Below are positions 34,220-45,943 of a stretch of DNA of 64,000 nucleotides, in pieces. Source of the DNA: Moniliophthora roreri (lineage: Eukaryota; Basidiomycota; Agaricomycetes; Agaricales; Marasmiaceae); the NCBI GenBank assembly GCA_001466705.2, contig LATX02000226.1, forward strand, positions 1 through 64,000. Reading direction: 5' to 3'. Position numbers and translations under genes: made by a program. The notes below the pieces were generated by a model, which had not been told where the DNA came from, did not search any database, and saw only the letters and a program-made list of their open reading frames with translations. Each line of letters opens with the position of its first letter. Within the stretch, counting starts at the first letter, position 1.

Positions 34220-35332
34220 TACATTGAGACATGTAATAAAGCTTTAATGCATAAGGAGTTCTAAAATGCATTGTCAAAGGAGATAGGAACAGTAACAGCA
34301 TGTTCCAACCTCAGAAACTTTGGCATCTAGGCTTCTGCCAACATGCAGATGCTAGAAAGAGAAATGCTGTAAGGAAATGGGACAGATACACCCATCTGCT
34401 CATAGATACCCAACTTAGAAAAGAGAAAATACAAATTATAGAGTCCAGACCACCTGGAGAAGTAGATAGCCATGCAGATATGGTCAAATACCCTAGTGGC
34501 CAGACTCTGTGACATCTAAAGATTCCCTCTTTTAGCATCTCAGTCACTTGTTTATTATTTCCTGAATTATTGGACATTATTTATATTTTTCTGTAGATAT
34601 ATTCCATAGACTGTATATAAGGACAACTAGATATTCATATATACTCAAGTAACTCTGCCCCCTCTGATTGTGAATATATAAAGAGTTTGTTTGGTGTATA
34701 ATTGTGTGTGCCATTCCAGTTTTGCTTCCTGACTTCAGGCTCTGGAGATTGGTCCTGAGTGACTCCAGAGAGATAGACATCTGATAATGAACTTGCATCA
34801 TAAGAGACAAGAGTAACATCTTGAGTGTGTTGTAGCACTTTTTTAAGAGACACTTTACACCAAGGAGGAGCCTTGGGCACTTGGAGTGTGGCCTGTGTGT
34901 GTATCAGATTGTGACACACTTAGAGTCTTAGCAAGGGGTGTGCCTGTGCTGAACTCTTTGTAGAAATTGGTCTAGGACCTTTTCTAGTACGCTGAGTGCT
35001 GTAGTTGTCTTAAAGAAGTCTTGAACTTTGTAGGGTCAGACTATATCAGCTACTGAGTCTTTGTATGAGACTGTAGCTCTTGTGTTTGTACTTCATGCAC
35101 CATGTTCTTGTGTGTGTATTTGTGTGTTTGGATATAAACCCATCTATACTCCTTTGGAGGTGAACACTTTGAAGTAGAGCACTTCAATAAGAAACAATCA
35201 ACCTAGCTAAGAGTTTTGTTGGCATTCTAAGTGTGCCAACTCTGACCATGTTGATCTACACTTGCACAACAACCTGAGTTAGACTTTTGGAGGTTATCTT
35301 TTGAGTAGTTTTCCTTATCTTAGACAAATTAA

Positions 35333-35890
35333 TGTGTCAAGTTTGGTTTTCTCCCATAGTATTATCTTTTGTTGTGCTATCTCCATGAGACTTGATGCTT
35401 CCTCTCAGACCCTCTTTATTTCTGTCAGTTTTTCTTCTACTGATGGAATGTCTGTTTTTTCAAACATTGCAGGTAGCAGTCTAGAGTTATATCCCATCAT
35501 CATATAGAAAGGTGATTTCTTCATGACTGAATGGGTTCAATTGTTATGAGTGAATTTGGCAAAGGGGAGGAATTCTTTCCAGCAAGTTTGTTCTTTCAAA
35601 CAGAAGATTCTAAGAAACACTTCAATTTCCTGGTTTACTTGTTCTGTTTCTCTGTCTGTCTGAGGGTGGAATGCCATACTCATTGAGTGTCTGATGAGTA
35701 GTAGTCTCCCCATTTCCTGAGACTTCTGCTGCAAACCTCAGGTCTCTATCAGAAATGAATTGGTCAGAGAGTCCAAATTATTTGTAATGATGTTCCAACA
35801 CTAGATTCACTGCTCCTGTTGCATTCAAGGTCTTGGTGCAGGGGATAAAAATTACCCCCTTCATAGAGGAGTGGTCTACCACAACCATAA
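35333..35890 (-). pseudogene. pol: Integrase fragment, family B (second copy, longer)
   Basis: The minus strand runs on past the duplication to the integrase core. 35734-35537 is open and encodes HPQTDRETEQVNQEIEVFL and the LPFAKFTHNN block; upstream are decayed SDRDLRFAA and VVVDHSSMKGVIF. At about 35890 integrase similarity stops. Confidence 0.75.
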
Positions 35891-36041
35891 TTATTAGCAA
35901 CTAACTAGTTCAACCTGGCAAGCACTCTCTCAACTCAGACCAAAGGTAAGGATGAAGGGAATAAATATATTACTGGCTAGGAATAAACCAGCTCAAGACT
36001 GAGATATACAGTTCTGCTAGCTACTTGTTATATACTACTAT
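35891..36041. other. Unassigned 150 bp between integrase and LTR
   Basis: Replaces the integrase N-terminal region expected here. No similarity recognised. Confidence 0.4.
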
Positions 36042-36749
36042 TGTAAGGGCAACCTCTGGAGGCTATCACACAAGCCTAGCAGTGGGGGATCCAAAGAGAA
36101 AAGGCTAAAAGGATTCCACTGCCATTGTTACAGTATATATGACGGAGTATTGGGGGGGTCTTGACTCACATAATCTAAACTACATCATATATGACATCTC
36201 AAGAAGGCATGAGAACTATCACATATCTAAGTGCCAGAGTGCTAAAATGCATGTCTAAACAATAGATGAACATATAACAATGAAGCTATAGCATATAAAA
36301 ACATCGCAGCATGTATAGTAGAACAGTAGAAGGATATACAAGGTGAAACTCACAAAGTGCTGCAAATGAGTTGATAAGACTTGTACCGAAAAATAGATAT
36401 TACACGATAATGGATGGACGTAGGGACCTGCAGCGTTGGGGATAAGGATTTCGATAGTGCAGAATGCACTGGAATCCACCATTAAGCCCACGGTCCAACA
36501 GGTAATGCACTACGAACATTTGAAATTCAAAATGCGTAACTTGGTGAGTTGGTGAGTTGAGCACTTTGATGTTCCACTGAACATACTGGATGATCTAGAG
36601 ATGCTATAAGATGACTGTAGGTGCAGAGTTGAAGGGGAATATAAAGAGAATATATGTACAACACTCTGGACACTGTACCTCATCACAACAACTTGAAGTG
36701 CACTACTCTAGTATAGTAAGGTAATAAGGAAAACAGATGTTCCCTTACA
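36042..36749 (+). mobile_element. L-family LTR inserted in a B element
   Basis: 708 bp, TGTAAGGGCAACC to TCCCTTACA. It lies between the RNase H-integrase linker and the integrase remnant of a minus-strand B copy. The flanking 5-mers (actat and cctgt) do not match. Confidence 0.8.
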
Positions 36750-37630
36750 CCTGTGCAGTTCTTTGTCATTTGGAACATATACTTTTCCTTTGAAGAACAA
36801 AAGGTTGTCCCTGATCTCCCAATCAGAAAGGGCTGATTTGATTGGTGGCATGGCTTGGTGTATGAGTGTTTCCAAAGCTGACTTATAGAAGTCATCTGGG
36901 CCCAATCTCTGTCTGATTTTGTGTTGTAGTTCCAAATTGACACCTTTGATGAACAGATGGTTGGGAAGGAGGACAACATTTTTGTTATCCATATCTTCAT
37001 CTTCCTTCTCATTCAACTGTCTCAATAGAGTGTCTGCTTGTGTCATCTGCTTTCCAGGCATATGCACTAGTGCCAAATCAAATTCCAACAGGAATAGACA
37101 CCATCAGGCCTGTTCAATTTTTGTGTAGTCTGGAAATACATGAGATTCTTGCGATCTGATAAGACCACAACCTTGTACTTTCCTCCCATGAGGTAATGTT
37201 GCCATTCCATTAACACCCATATGATCACAAGCAGTTCTTAATCATAGATTTCATAGTTCCATTCTGTTAGGGATAGGGATTTAGACAGATACTTACAAGA
37301 GTGCCATTCTCCATCCATGTCCTGCTGTCATAAGACTGCACCAGTGGCCCATTAGAAGCATCTGCTTCTATGACAAAAGGCTTATTAGGGTTTGGGATCT
37401 TTAGCACTGGTTCTAATAGAAATTTCCATTTGAGGTAGTCAAAAGCTTTCTGATGGACCAGAGTCTATTTGAATTTCTGACCCTTCTTTATAAGATTGTT
37501 TAATAGCCAGGTGATGTCTGAATATTTTCTGATAGAAGTTACCAAAACCCAGGAAAGCTCATATGCCTCTGACTGTTTATGGGGGCTCCCATTCCAATAT
37601 TCCTGCCAGTTTAACAGGGTCTATCACAAT
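36750..37630 (-). pseudogene. pol: RT-RNase H fragment, family B
   Basis: The minus strand encodes the end of RT (VDPVKLAGILEWEPP), RNase H (decayed) and the linker (36750-37088: LVHMPGKQMTQADTL, MPPIKSALSDWEIRD, VYVPNDKELHR), ending at the L LTR. Many breaks in 37090-37630. The upstream boundary is where chromovirus F begins. Confidence 0.75.
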
Positions 37631-39177
37631 ATGACCTGATGAAAGAAGACAATCAGAGGCAAGTAGTGCTGTGTCCAGAAAGGCTCATAAAAATTGCTAC
37701 AATTGCTACAGTGAGGATGAAGTGGAGAGAGCTAGAGGAGAGGATTCATAAAGAAGTGAAGAAGAAAGCTAAGATATTGCAGGCAGTAGAGGAGTTAAGG
37801 AAGAGGGGCCCACAAAGGTTGGTCAATAGGTTGCTACAATGGAAGGAGGACAATAGGCTGGTGTACTACAAGGAGAAGCTCTACATCTCTGTAGATAAAG
37901 GATTGCACAGAGATGTACTTAGGCAATGCCATAATGTGCTGACAGTGGGACACTTGGGAGAGCATGGAACACTAGAGCAGGTCAGTCACTACTACTGGTG
38001 GCCAGGACAAGTAACTTTGTCAAGAAGTATGTGCAGAGATGTGAAAGATGTCAGTGCAGCAAGCTAGTGGTACACCTGAATGCAACTCTGCACCCATATA
38101 ATGTACCTGAAGGTCTATAGAATGTGGTGGGTGTGAACCTCATCACAGGGTTACCTGAAAGTCAAGAGTACAATGTAATTATTACCTATATCAACCTCTA
38201 TAGCAAATAGGACCACATTCTACCAACAGTAACCACTATTAATGCCAAAGGAGTTGTAAATACACACTACTAGAAGATGTTCCATCTTTATATAAGTTCA
38301 TGTCAGACAGAGGACTCCAGTTCACAGCTCAAGTTACATGCACACTCTACAAGCACCTAGGAGTCCAAGCAGATCTTATGACAGCTTACCATCTGTCAGC
38401 AAACAGACAGACAGAGCAAGCAAACCAGAAAATTAAGCAATTCCTCTGCCTTTTCATAAGCAAACATTAAGATGACTGGGTAGACTGGCTTCCTACTGCA
38501 GAGATACATGAACAAATTCCTTGCATTAGAGGCACATTTGAAGGAGCTGAAGAAGATTCAAAAGGAGGTAGAAACAGCATTGCAGATGGAAAAAGAAAAG
38601 ATGAAGAAGGCATATGAAGCGGAAAAGAAGAAGGTGCATGAGTTCAAAGTAGGAGACAAGGTGTAGCTTGTGGCTAAAGACATTAAAATCCACCAAGAAA
38701 GCAGGAAGTTAGACCCAAGACAACTAGGTCTTTTCAAAGTTACCACCAATAATGAAGGTCTATAACATGTTCCATGTTAACTGTTTGTCACTATGGAAAG
38801 GCAATGAAGTCAATAGGCAATGTGCACCACCTCCAGAGGCAGTAGAGGTGGAGGGAGAGGAACAGCACCTGGTGGAAGAGGTATTAGACAGTCAGGTGTA
38901 CAGGAAGAGGTTGCAGTACTTGGTGATGATGGGAAGAATACAATGAGGAGGAGGATAGTTGGAGGCTTGCAGAGAATTTAGAGAATGCAAAGGCAAAGGT
39001 GAAACAATTTCATAAAAAGAATCCTAATGTGCCTACTAGAGTAGCTGCAGCACTCTTTGCAACACTACCATAGCAAGAACTCAAAACCTTCACTAAGGCA
39101 ACCACAGACCTTGCATGAGAGAAGGGGAAGAAAGTAAGCCTAAGTCTATTATGGGTGATAGACTTTAAAGAAGGAGT
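37631..39177 (+). pseudogene. pol: Integrase and chromodomain of chromovirus F
   Basis: Begins inside the RNase H-integrase linker (RLIKIATIATVRMKW). It shows the HHCC finger (CHNVLTVGHLGEHGTLEQV, YYWWPG near 37920-38005), decayed core motifs (SDRGLQFTAQ near 38300, then AYH..NRQTEQANQKIKQF), a C-terminal part (KVGDKV region, MFHVNCLSLWKGNEV) and chromodomain remnants (EVLDSQVYRKRLQYLV near 38880-38925). Frequent stops and frame changes. RT and gag are missing. Confidence 0.8.
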
Positions 39178-39515
39178 AATGTAATGGAGCATAGCTTTTT
39201 CCTTCTTTGTCTTCTAAGCTCCCTTATCTTATCTCTTATCTTGCATCTATTTATCCAATTATTTGCCTTATTTATACTACCACAGCAACCTTCCTATAGA
39301 ACATTCTATTCCATCTAGGTTTTCTTCCAGATCATTCTTTCAGTTCTATCAGTTATTCTCACCAAAACAGACTTATTGTATTTATACTAGACCTTTGGGC
39401 TAGGCAAGTATCTCTGTACTGTTTGACTGCATGTTGTACTTTGCAGACTTTGCAGATGTCATAGAAAGTTAAAATAAGAGTAAAATCCTATTGATAGCAC
39501 GATTTGAGAGCTCAA
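39178..39515 (+). mobile_element. Probable truncated 3' LTR of chromovirus F
   Basis: After the F pol a purine stretch (aaagaaggagtaa) is followed by TGTAATGGAGCATAGC. That layout fits a polypurine tract and LTR start. It is cut at 39515 by an L LTR, so the other end is unknown. Confidence 0.5.
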
Positions 39516-40152
39516 TGTAAGGGGAACATCTGTTTTCCTAATTACCTTACTATACTAGAGTAGTGCACTTAGTTGCCCCATTACGAGTTGTTGTGATGAG
39601 GTACAGTGTCCAACTTGTTGCACATATATTCCCCTTCAATTCTGCACCTACAGTTACCTTATAGCATCTCTAGATCATCCAGTATATTCAGTTGAACATC
39701 AAAGTGCTCAACTCACCGAGTTATGCATTTTGGATTTCAAACATTCGTAGCGCGTTACCTGTTGGACCGTGGCCTTAATGGTGGATTCCAGTGCATTCTG
39801 CACTATCGAAACCCTTATCCCCAACGCTGCAGGTCCCTATGTCCATCCGTTATTGTGTAATCTTTATTTTTCGGTACAAGTCTTATCAGCTCATTTGCAG
39901 CACTTTGTGAGTTTCACTTTGTTCTTTCACTATTTAGACACGGATTTTAGCGCTCTGGCGCTTAGATATGTCATAGTTCCCACGCCTTCTTGAGACGTCG
40001 TCATATATGATGTAGTTTAGATCATGTGAGTTAAAGCCCCCCCATACTCCGTCATATATACTGTATCCATGGCAGTGGAATCCTTTTAGCCTTTTCTCTT
40101 TGGATCCCCCACTGCTAGGCTTGTGTAATAGCCTCCAGAGGTTGCCCTTACA
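39516..40152 (-). mobile_element. 3' LTR of element G (family L)
   Basis: 637 bp. On the minus strand it reads TGTAAGGGCAACC to TTCCCCTTACA. Immediately before it in the G direction lies the purine run aaagaagtgaagaag, a good plus-strand primer. That ties family L to G and fixes the sense direction of L. A partial second copy (41557-41863) follows the assembly gap. Confidence 0.75.
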
Positions 40153-40167
40153 CTTCTTCACTTCTTT
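40153..40167 (-). promoter_or_regulatory. Polypurine tract of element G
   Basis: The minus strand reads aaagaagtgaagaag directly before the LTR TG. This is the standard place of the plus-strand primer in LTR retrotransposons. Confidence 0.6.
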
Positions 40168-40177
40168 AATATTAACC

Positions 40178-41170
40178 ATGTACTCATCTGCTTAACTTGA
40201 ACAGATGCAGGATGCCAGATCCCTTTCTACCTCTGTCCATGCTCCTAAGTCTGGTTCCACAAATGATCTTGTGCAGAAAGTCCACTTCTCTAAAAATACT
40301 GCTATATGTCCTCCAATATTATTATCACATTCTTTATCTCCAATTTCTTCCTTCTTCAAGGCAGATAAAAAGAAGAACAAGAAGGTTCCAAGTAAATCTC
40401 TCAATGTCAGCCTTCCTCCTAGACCTATTCTCCTCTGGTTTTCTTAATACTCTCTCACTAATAGGCTACCTCCACTGCTCCTGAGGCCAAACTGACTACT
40501 TCTGCTTCCAAGAAGAGTTAAGGTCTCTTCATCAGTTGTGAATTATCACCAAGAAACAACTGGCAAATCATTCTCTTTCTCATTATTGTTTATAGATGTT
40601 AATATTATCTCTCATTTAGATGAACAAGCACTCTATGCCCTTGCATTTGAATCAATTGCTAAGAAATCAGCACTGATTCCGTTCCTTGACCTTGAAAAGG
40701 CTTCCTCCAAAGTCCTCTTGTCAGTCACCAACTTTCTTTGTGCTGAACTCTCTTCCTTGGAACACAATATTCATTTCTACATTGGCCAATACCAGGTCTC
40801 CTCTAAGAGTCTTGAAGAGGTCAATTGTATCTGTCTCTCCAAAGTTGCTATCCAAGATGAACAAATAGGCAAAGCTCAACCCATTCATTCTACTATTGAG
40901 GTTGAAACAGTCCCTGCTCCAGTTGATACTTAGAGCTTTTTCCCAAGGTTTAGGATGCATACCAAAGTTTGGTTCCTCACTTGTGCTCAGGTTGAACTTC
41001 AGTTCACCTTGTTCAAGCTAGATACTAGGTTCCACTATATTCCTATCTCTCTTCATAATACTCATATCAAACATCACCTCTCACTTATAAAATGTCTTTA
41101 TAAACATATTCTTTCTGAGACTCAACTTCTACTGTTGTTATCTCTGATACTCCACTCTCTGTAACTCTAT
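40178..41170 (+). pseudogene. Antisense accessory gene of element G, probably spliced
   Basis: Lies between pol of G (minus strand) and the 3' LTR of G, on the opposite strand to pol. Coding blocks: 40205-40436 (MQDARSLSTSVHAPKS, a Lys-rich stretch KADKKKNKKVPSKS), and, after intron-like sequence with acceptors near 40463 and 40619, 40620-40933 (LDEQALYALAFESIAKK, LSSLEHNIHFYIGQ) ending TAG at 40931-40933. Intron-like stretches carry ttaatatta and ctcactaatag before AG, the style of the gene at 19706-22545. No family recognised. The LTR lies just upstream and may drive it in antisense. Exon borders are my guess. Confidence 0.5.
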
Positions 41171-41339
41171 TATAACTCTGTATCTGTTCCATGTAGCTAG
41201 TCACTCTTTCAATTCCAGCTGCATGTATCTGTGTGTCATGTTTCTTTTCTTGTGTAACCAAGTCAACATTCAGTATCCATCTCTTTTATTATCTATGAAG
41301 AGGGTCTTACAATCATTTCTTGTATGACTGCCCAACTCC

Positions 41340-41555
41340 AATTTATTCTCTTTAATTCCCCAGTTCAATCATCAGAACCTCTATTTTCTTCTGAATCTTC
41401 TGTTGCCTTGTTTGCCTGGGCTTATCTAAGTCTATATCTTCAATATCTTCTTTCTCATTGCATTGTTTTTCTTTAATATTATCATCATCTACCAGTTCTT
41501 TGCCTGGTTCTGGTCTCTTCATCTCTGGTATGTTTGGAAACATAAAGTCTTCACC
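41340..41555 (-). pseudogene. pol: 3' end of element G pol, left of the gap
   Basis: Duplicate of 43051-43266 (C-terminal acidic/basic tail; GKELVDDDNIKEKQ on the minus strand), cut by the n at 41556. Confidence 0.8.
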
Positions 41556-41556
41556 N
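41556..41556. other. Assembly gap (single n)
   Basis: 39846-41555 and 41557-43266 are copies of each other at an offset of 1,711. They differ in roughly the first 40 bp only (tattgtgtaatc against tatcgcgtaatatc), so unmerged haplotypes or contig ends are more likely than a real duplication. Confidence 0.85.
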
Positions 41557-41863
41557 TCCGTTATCGCGTAATATCTATTTTTCGGTGCAAGTCTTATCAG
41601 CTCATTTGCAGCACTTTGTGAGTTTCACTTTGTTCTTTCACTATTTAGACACGGATTTTAGCGCTCTGGCGCTTAGATATGTCATAGTTCCCACGCCTTC
41701 TTGAGACGTCGTCATATATGATGTAGTTTAGATCATGTGAGTTAAAGCCCCCCCATACTCCGTCATATATACTGTATCCATGGCAGTGGAATCCTTTTAG
41801 CCTTTTCTCTTTGGATCCCCCACTGCTAGGCTTGTGTAATAGCCTCCAGAGGTTGCCCTTACA

Positions 41864-42881
41864 CTTCTTCACTTCTTTAATATTAACCATGTACTCATCT
41901 GCTTAACTTGAACAGATGCAGGATGCCAGATCCCTTTCTACCTCTGTCCATGCTCCTAAGTCTGGTTCCACAAATGATCTTGTGCAGAAAGTCCACTTCT
42001 CTAAAAATACTGCTATATGTCCTCCAATATTATTATCACATTCTTTATCTCCAATTTCTTCCTTCTTCAAGGCAGATAAAAAGAAGAACAAGAAGGTTCC
42101 AAGTAAATCTCTCAATGTCAGCCTTCCTCCTAGACCTATTCTCCTCTGGTTTTCTTAATACTCTCTCACTAATAGGCTACCTCCACTGCTCCTGAGGCCA
42201 AACTGACTACTTCTGCTTCCAAGAAGAGTTAAGGTCTCTTCATCAGTTGTGAATTATCACCAAGAAACAACTGGCAAATCATTCTCTTTCTCATTATTGT
42301 TTATAGATGTTAATATTATCTCTCATTTAGATGAACAAGCACTCTATGCCCTTGCATTTGAATCAATTGCTAAGAAATCAGCACTGATTCCGTTCCTTGA
42401 CCTTGAAAAGGCTTCCTCCAAAGTCCTCTTGTCAGTCACCAACTTTCTTTGTGCTGAACTCTCTTCCTTGGAACACAATATTCATTTCTACATTGGCCAA
42501 TACCAGGTCTCCTCTAAGAGTCTTGAAGAGGTCAATTGTATCTGTCTCTCCAAAGTTGCTATCCAAGATGAACAAATAGGCAAAGCTCAACCCATTCATT
42601 CTACTATTGAGGTTGAAACAGTCCCTGCTCCAGTTGATACTTAGAGCTTTTTCCCAAGGTTTAGGATGCATACCAAAGTTTGGTTCCTCACTTGTGCTCA
42701 GGTTGAACTTCAGTTCACCTTGTTCAAGCTAGATACTAGGTTCCACTATATTCCTATCTCTCTTCATAATACTCATATCAAACATCACCTCTCACTTATA
42801 AAATGTCTTTATAAACATATTCTTTCTGAGACTCAACTTCTACTGTTGTTATCTCTGATACTCCACTCTCTGTAACTCTAT
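41864..42881 (+). pseudogene. Antisense accessory gene of element G, second copy
   Basis: Same sequence as 40153-41170 after the gap. This copy is physically continuous with the rest of G pol (43063 onward), so it shows the arrangement best: LTR, polypurine tract, plus-strand gene, then convergent minus-strand pol with about 420 nt between the two coding ends. No difference between the copies was noticed. Confidence 0.5.
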
Positions 42882-43062
42882 TATAACTCTGTATCTGTTC
42901 CATGTAGCTAGTCACTCTTTCAATTCCAGCTGCATGTATCTGTGTGTCATGTTTCTTTTCTTGTGTAACCAAGTCAACATTCAGTATCCATCTCTTTTAT
43001 TATCTATGAAGAGGGTCTTACAATCATTTCTTGTATGACTGCCCAACTCCAATTTATTCTCT

Positions 43063-45660
43063 TTAATTCCCCAGTTCAATCATCAGAACCTCTATTTTCT
43101 TCTGAATCTTCTGTTGCCTTGTTTGCCTGGGCTTATCTAAGTCTATATCTTCAATATCTTCTTTCTCATTGCATTGTTTTTCTTTAATATTATCATCATC
43201 TACCAGTTCTTTGCCTGGTTCTGGTCTCTTCATCTCTGGTATGTTTGGAAACATAAAGTCTTCACCAATGTACCATTTACTTTCTTCATCTTCTATCATT
43301 TTGTCTATCTGTTCTCTTGTCATATCTATCAATTTGTAGATATTCTCTGGTAGAGAAATGGGTTCATATCTTGCTACATGTGGTATCACCCTAAATGCAG
43401 CTATTTTCTCTTTCTTTACCGCACTGTTCATATCAGCTAAGATATAAGATCCTCCTTTCATACATCTGACCACTATTATTGGTTCTAAGTACCTTGAGTA
43501 CATCTTTCTATCCAAATCTTTCTCTATGCCAGAATTACACATCTGTATCAGCTGTCCTGGTTTAAAATCAAAATCTTTGATCTTGTGTCTATTCTCTTTT
43601 TCAAATTTTCTCAAATTTTCTCTCTTTATTTGATCTACTCTCTCTATCATTGCATTGACATGTGTATGGTGTTTAGCTAGCACTAATGCCCTATATCCCA
43701 CTAATTCTTTGTGTGATAATATTCTATCCAGTGTATGTACTAATCACGTTGATTCCACAATATCAAAGGGTAAGATTGGCTCTGCCTCCATTACTAAAAA
43801 GTATGGTGAACATCCTAATCCTCCCCTAATTGTAACTCTATCTGCCTATAGTACTGGTTTCAAGTACCAATACCATCTCCTCAAATCTCTGCCTGTAGCT
43901 TTCACTAAGGCTTGTCTTATATCAAAATGTAGTCTCTCAATCTTCCCATTAGCTTGAGAATTATAGGGTGAAATCTTAATATGCCTCACTCCATATTTCC
44001 CATTTAACCATTTCATTACTACTTCTAGCTAGGGAGCATTATCTGTGACAATCTCTTCTACTAGTCTCCAATGACACAAAATATATTCATATATCCATTC
44101 TCCAATAGTTTTCACTTTTTCATCTCTTATCACTCTAGCTTCTGACCAATTTGATAATGCACACCTAGCATGAGTCATATTCTTACAACTATTGCTAGCT
44201 GGCGATTGTAAGAGCAACCTCTGGAGGCTATCACACAAGCCTAGCAGTGGGGGATCCAAAGAGAAAAAGGCTAAAAGAATTCCACTGCCATGGATACAGT
44301 ATATATGATGAAGTATTGAGGGGGTCTTGACTTACATGATCTAAACTACATCATATATGATAACATCTCAAGAAGGCATGAGAACTATTACATATCTAAG
44401 TGCCAGAGCACTAAAATCTGTGTCTAAACAATAGAAGAACATGTAACAATGAAGGTATAACATATAAAAACATCATAGTATGTATAGTAGAACAGTAGAA
44501 GGATATACAGAGTGAAACTCACAAAGTGCTGCAAATGAGCTAATAAGACTTGCACCGAAAAATAGATATTAGATGATAATGGATGGACATAGGGACCTGC
44601 TGAGTTGGGGATAAGGTTTTCGATAGTGCAGAATGCATGCCCACAGTCTAACAGGTAATGTGCTATGAACATTTGAAATCCAAAATGCATAGCTCAGTGA
44701 GTTGAGCACTTTGATGTTCAACTGAATATACTGGATGATCTAGAAATGCTATAAGATAACTGTAGGTGCAGAATTGAAGGGAAACATAAAGAGAGTATAT
44801 GTACAACACTCCAAACACTGTATCTCATTACAACAACTTGAAATGATGCAACTAAGTACACCACTCTAGTATAGTAAGGTAATTAGGAAAACAGATGTTC
44901 CTCTTACAGTGATAGTTTAAATATATCTATATGAATCTTCTGGAACAAAGATGGTGTATGTGTCCACATAGGTGGAATCTTAATCATACTCAACTGCCTA
45001 TCTTGACATGGTTGACATGATTTCACAAACCATTCTACATCATGCTCTTGTTCTGGCCACCAAAATCTCTTTTTTAGGAGTTGTTCAGTTGCAAACACTT
45101 CTTTGTGACCCACATAATCATGTGCTGCTGACATCATCCACATTCTTTTATCTTTCAACACTACCAGCTTGTGCTATTCTTCTAATTCTTCATTTCTTCT
45201 ATACAGTCTGCCTTCTTTGTCTACAAAGAATCTCTAAGCCTGTTTCTTTATAAATTTTTCATAATCCCTGTCTAAATCTCTTTGTCTAATCCAATCCTCA
45301 TTTGTCAGATAAGTGATTATATCTGGCAAAGCTTCATTCAACTTTTTTCCTAGCATTGTGTGGTGAGATTCCACATAAGAATTTTGTTCCTGCCATTCAG
45401 TTGTTAATGCAGGCAGAAATATTTTGATCTGTATGAACGACTCATATATTGGCCATTCCAAAACCAAATTATTCATCCTCATTTCCTCTGCTGCTGCTTC
45501 TAAATCCTGTGTGAAATCTTCATCACACATACTGCTCTCTCTAAATAATATTCTCCTCTGGTATCAATTTCTTCTCTGAAATCTTTAAAAGGATAGAGTG
45601 GATCTGTTTCATTCTAATTTCACAGATTCACTATTATTATTATCTAGGTAATCTTCTTCA
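43063..45660 (-). pseudogene. pol: Integrase region of element G pol
   Basis: Minus strand, interrupted by the solo LTR 44207-44908. From 45660: a linker (DPLYPFKDF near 45600, then 45530-45234), the HHCC finger (AHDYVGHKEVFATEQLLKKRFWWPE, CQPCQ; 45161-44904), integrase core (HARCALSNWSEAR, EEIVTDNAP; 44206-44030), a broken core end and a long C-terminal domain (43701-43063, 212 codons; DFDFKPGQLIQM, DRKMYSRYLEPIIVV, GGSYILADMN). It has no chromodomain. Gag and RT are missing; at about 45700 an LTR Y fragment begins. Confidence 0.85.
44207..44908 (+). mobile_element. Solo LTR, family L, in element G integrase
   Basis: 702 bp, TGTAAGAGCAACC to CCTCTTACA. The flanks are gcgat (44202-44206) and gtgat (44909-44913), a 5-bp target duplication with one CpG-to-TpG change. 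It splits the integrase core of G. Confidence 0.85.
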
Positions 45661-45729
45661 TTGTCTGGTGGTATTATGCTACTCATGCAATAACTCCTAG
45701 GCTGTCCCAAGTGCTATTGCTCAAGTTCA

Positions 45730-45943
45730 CAAGTCAAGTTTGAGTTTGCTTAAAAGGGCTTTTGAGGTTTAGAGTTCCTTCAGTTGTTGCTTAGACACAA
45801 GTAAATATATTTAACCAGGTCAAGCTGAGAAGCTAAGACCTTGGTATATGCACTTAAATAAGTACATCTGATGCCTACATAATAGTGTTCATATAAGCAG
45901 TAGAATCAGTAAAACATAGGTAATGTCTGGTTCCACTGAAGAT
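45730..45943 (-). repeat. LTR Y fragment
   Basis: Resembles the part of 18439-18819 around 18500-18705 (caagtcaagtttgag, aaccaggtcaagctga, gcacttaaataa). It ends where repeat E starts. Confidence 0.65.

Larger units (their letters stand above)
32761..35678. repeat. Direct tandem duplication of 1,459 bp
   Basis: 32761-34219 is repeated as 34220-35678 with no difference noticed. The sequence before the first unit and the end of each unit share cata. Each unit holds an unrecognised segment (to about 33509), repeat R, and the start of a minus-strand B integrase fragment. No n separates the copies. Confidence 0.9.
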
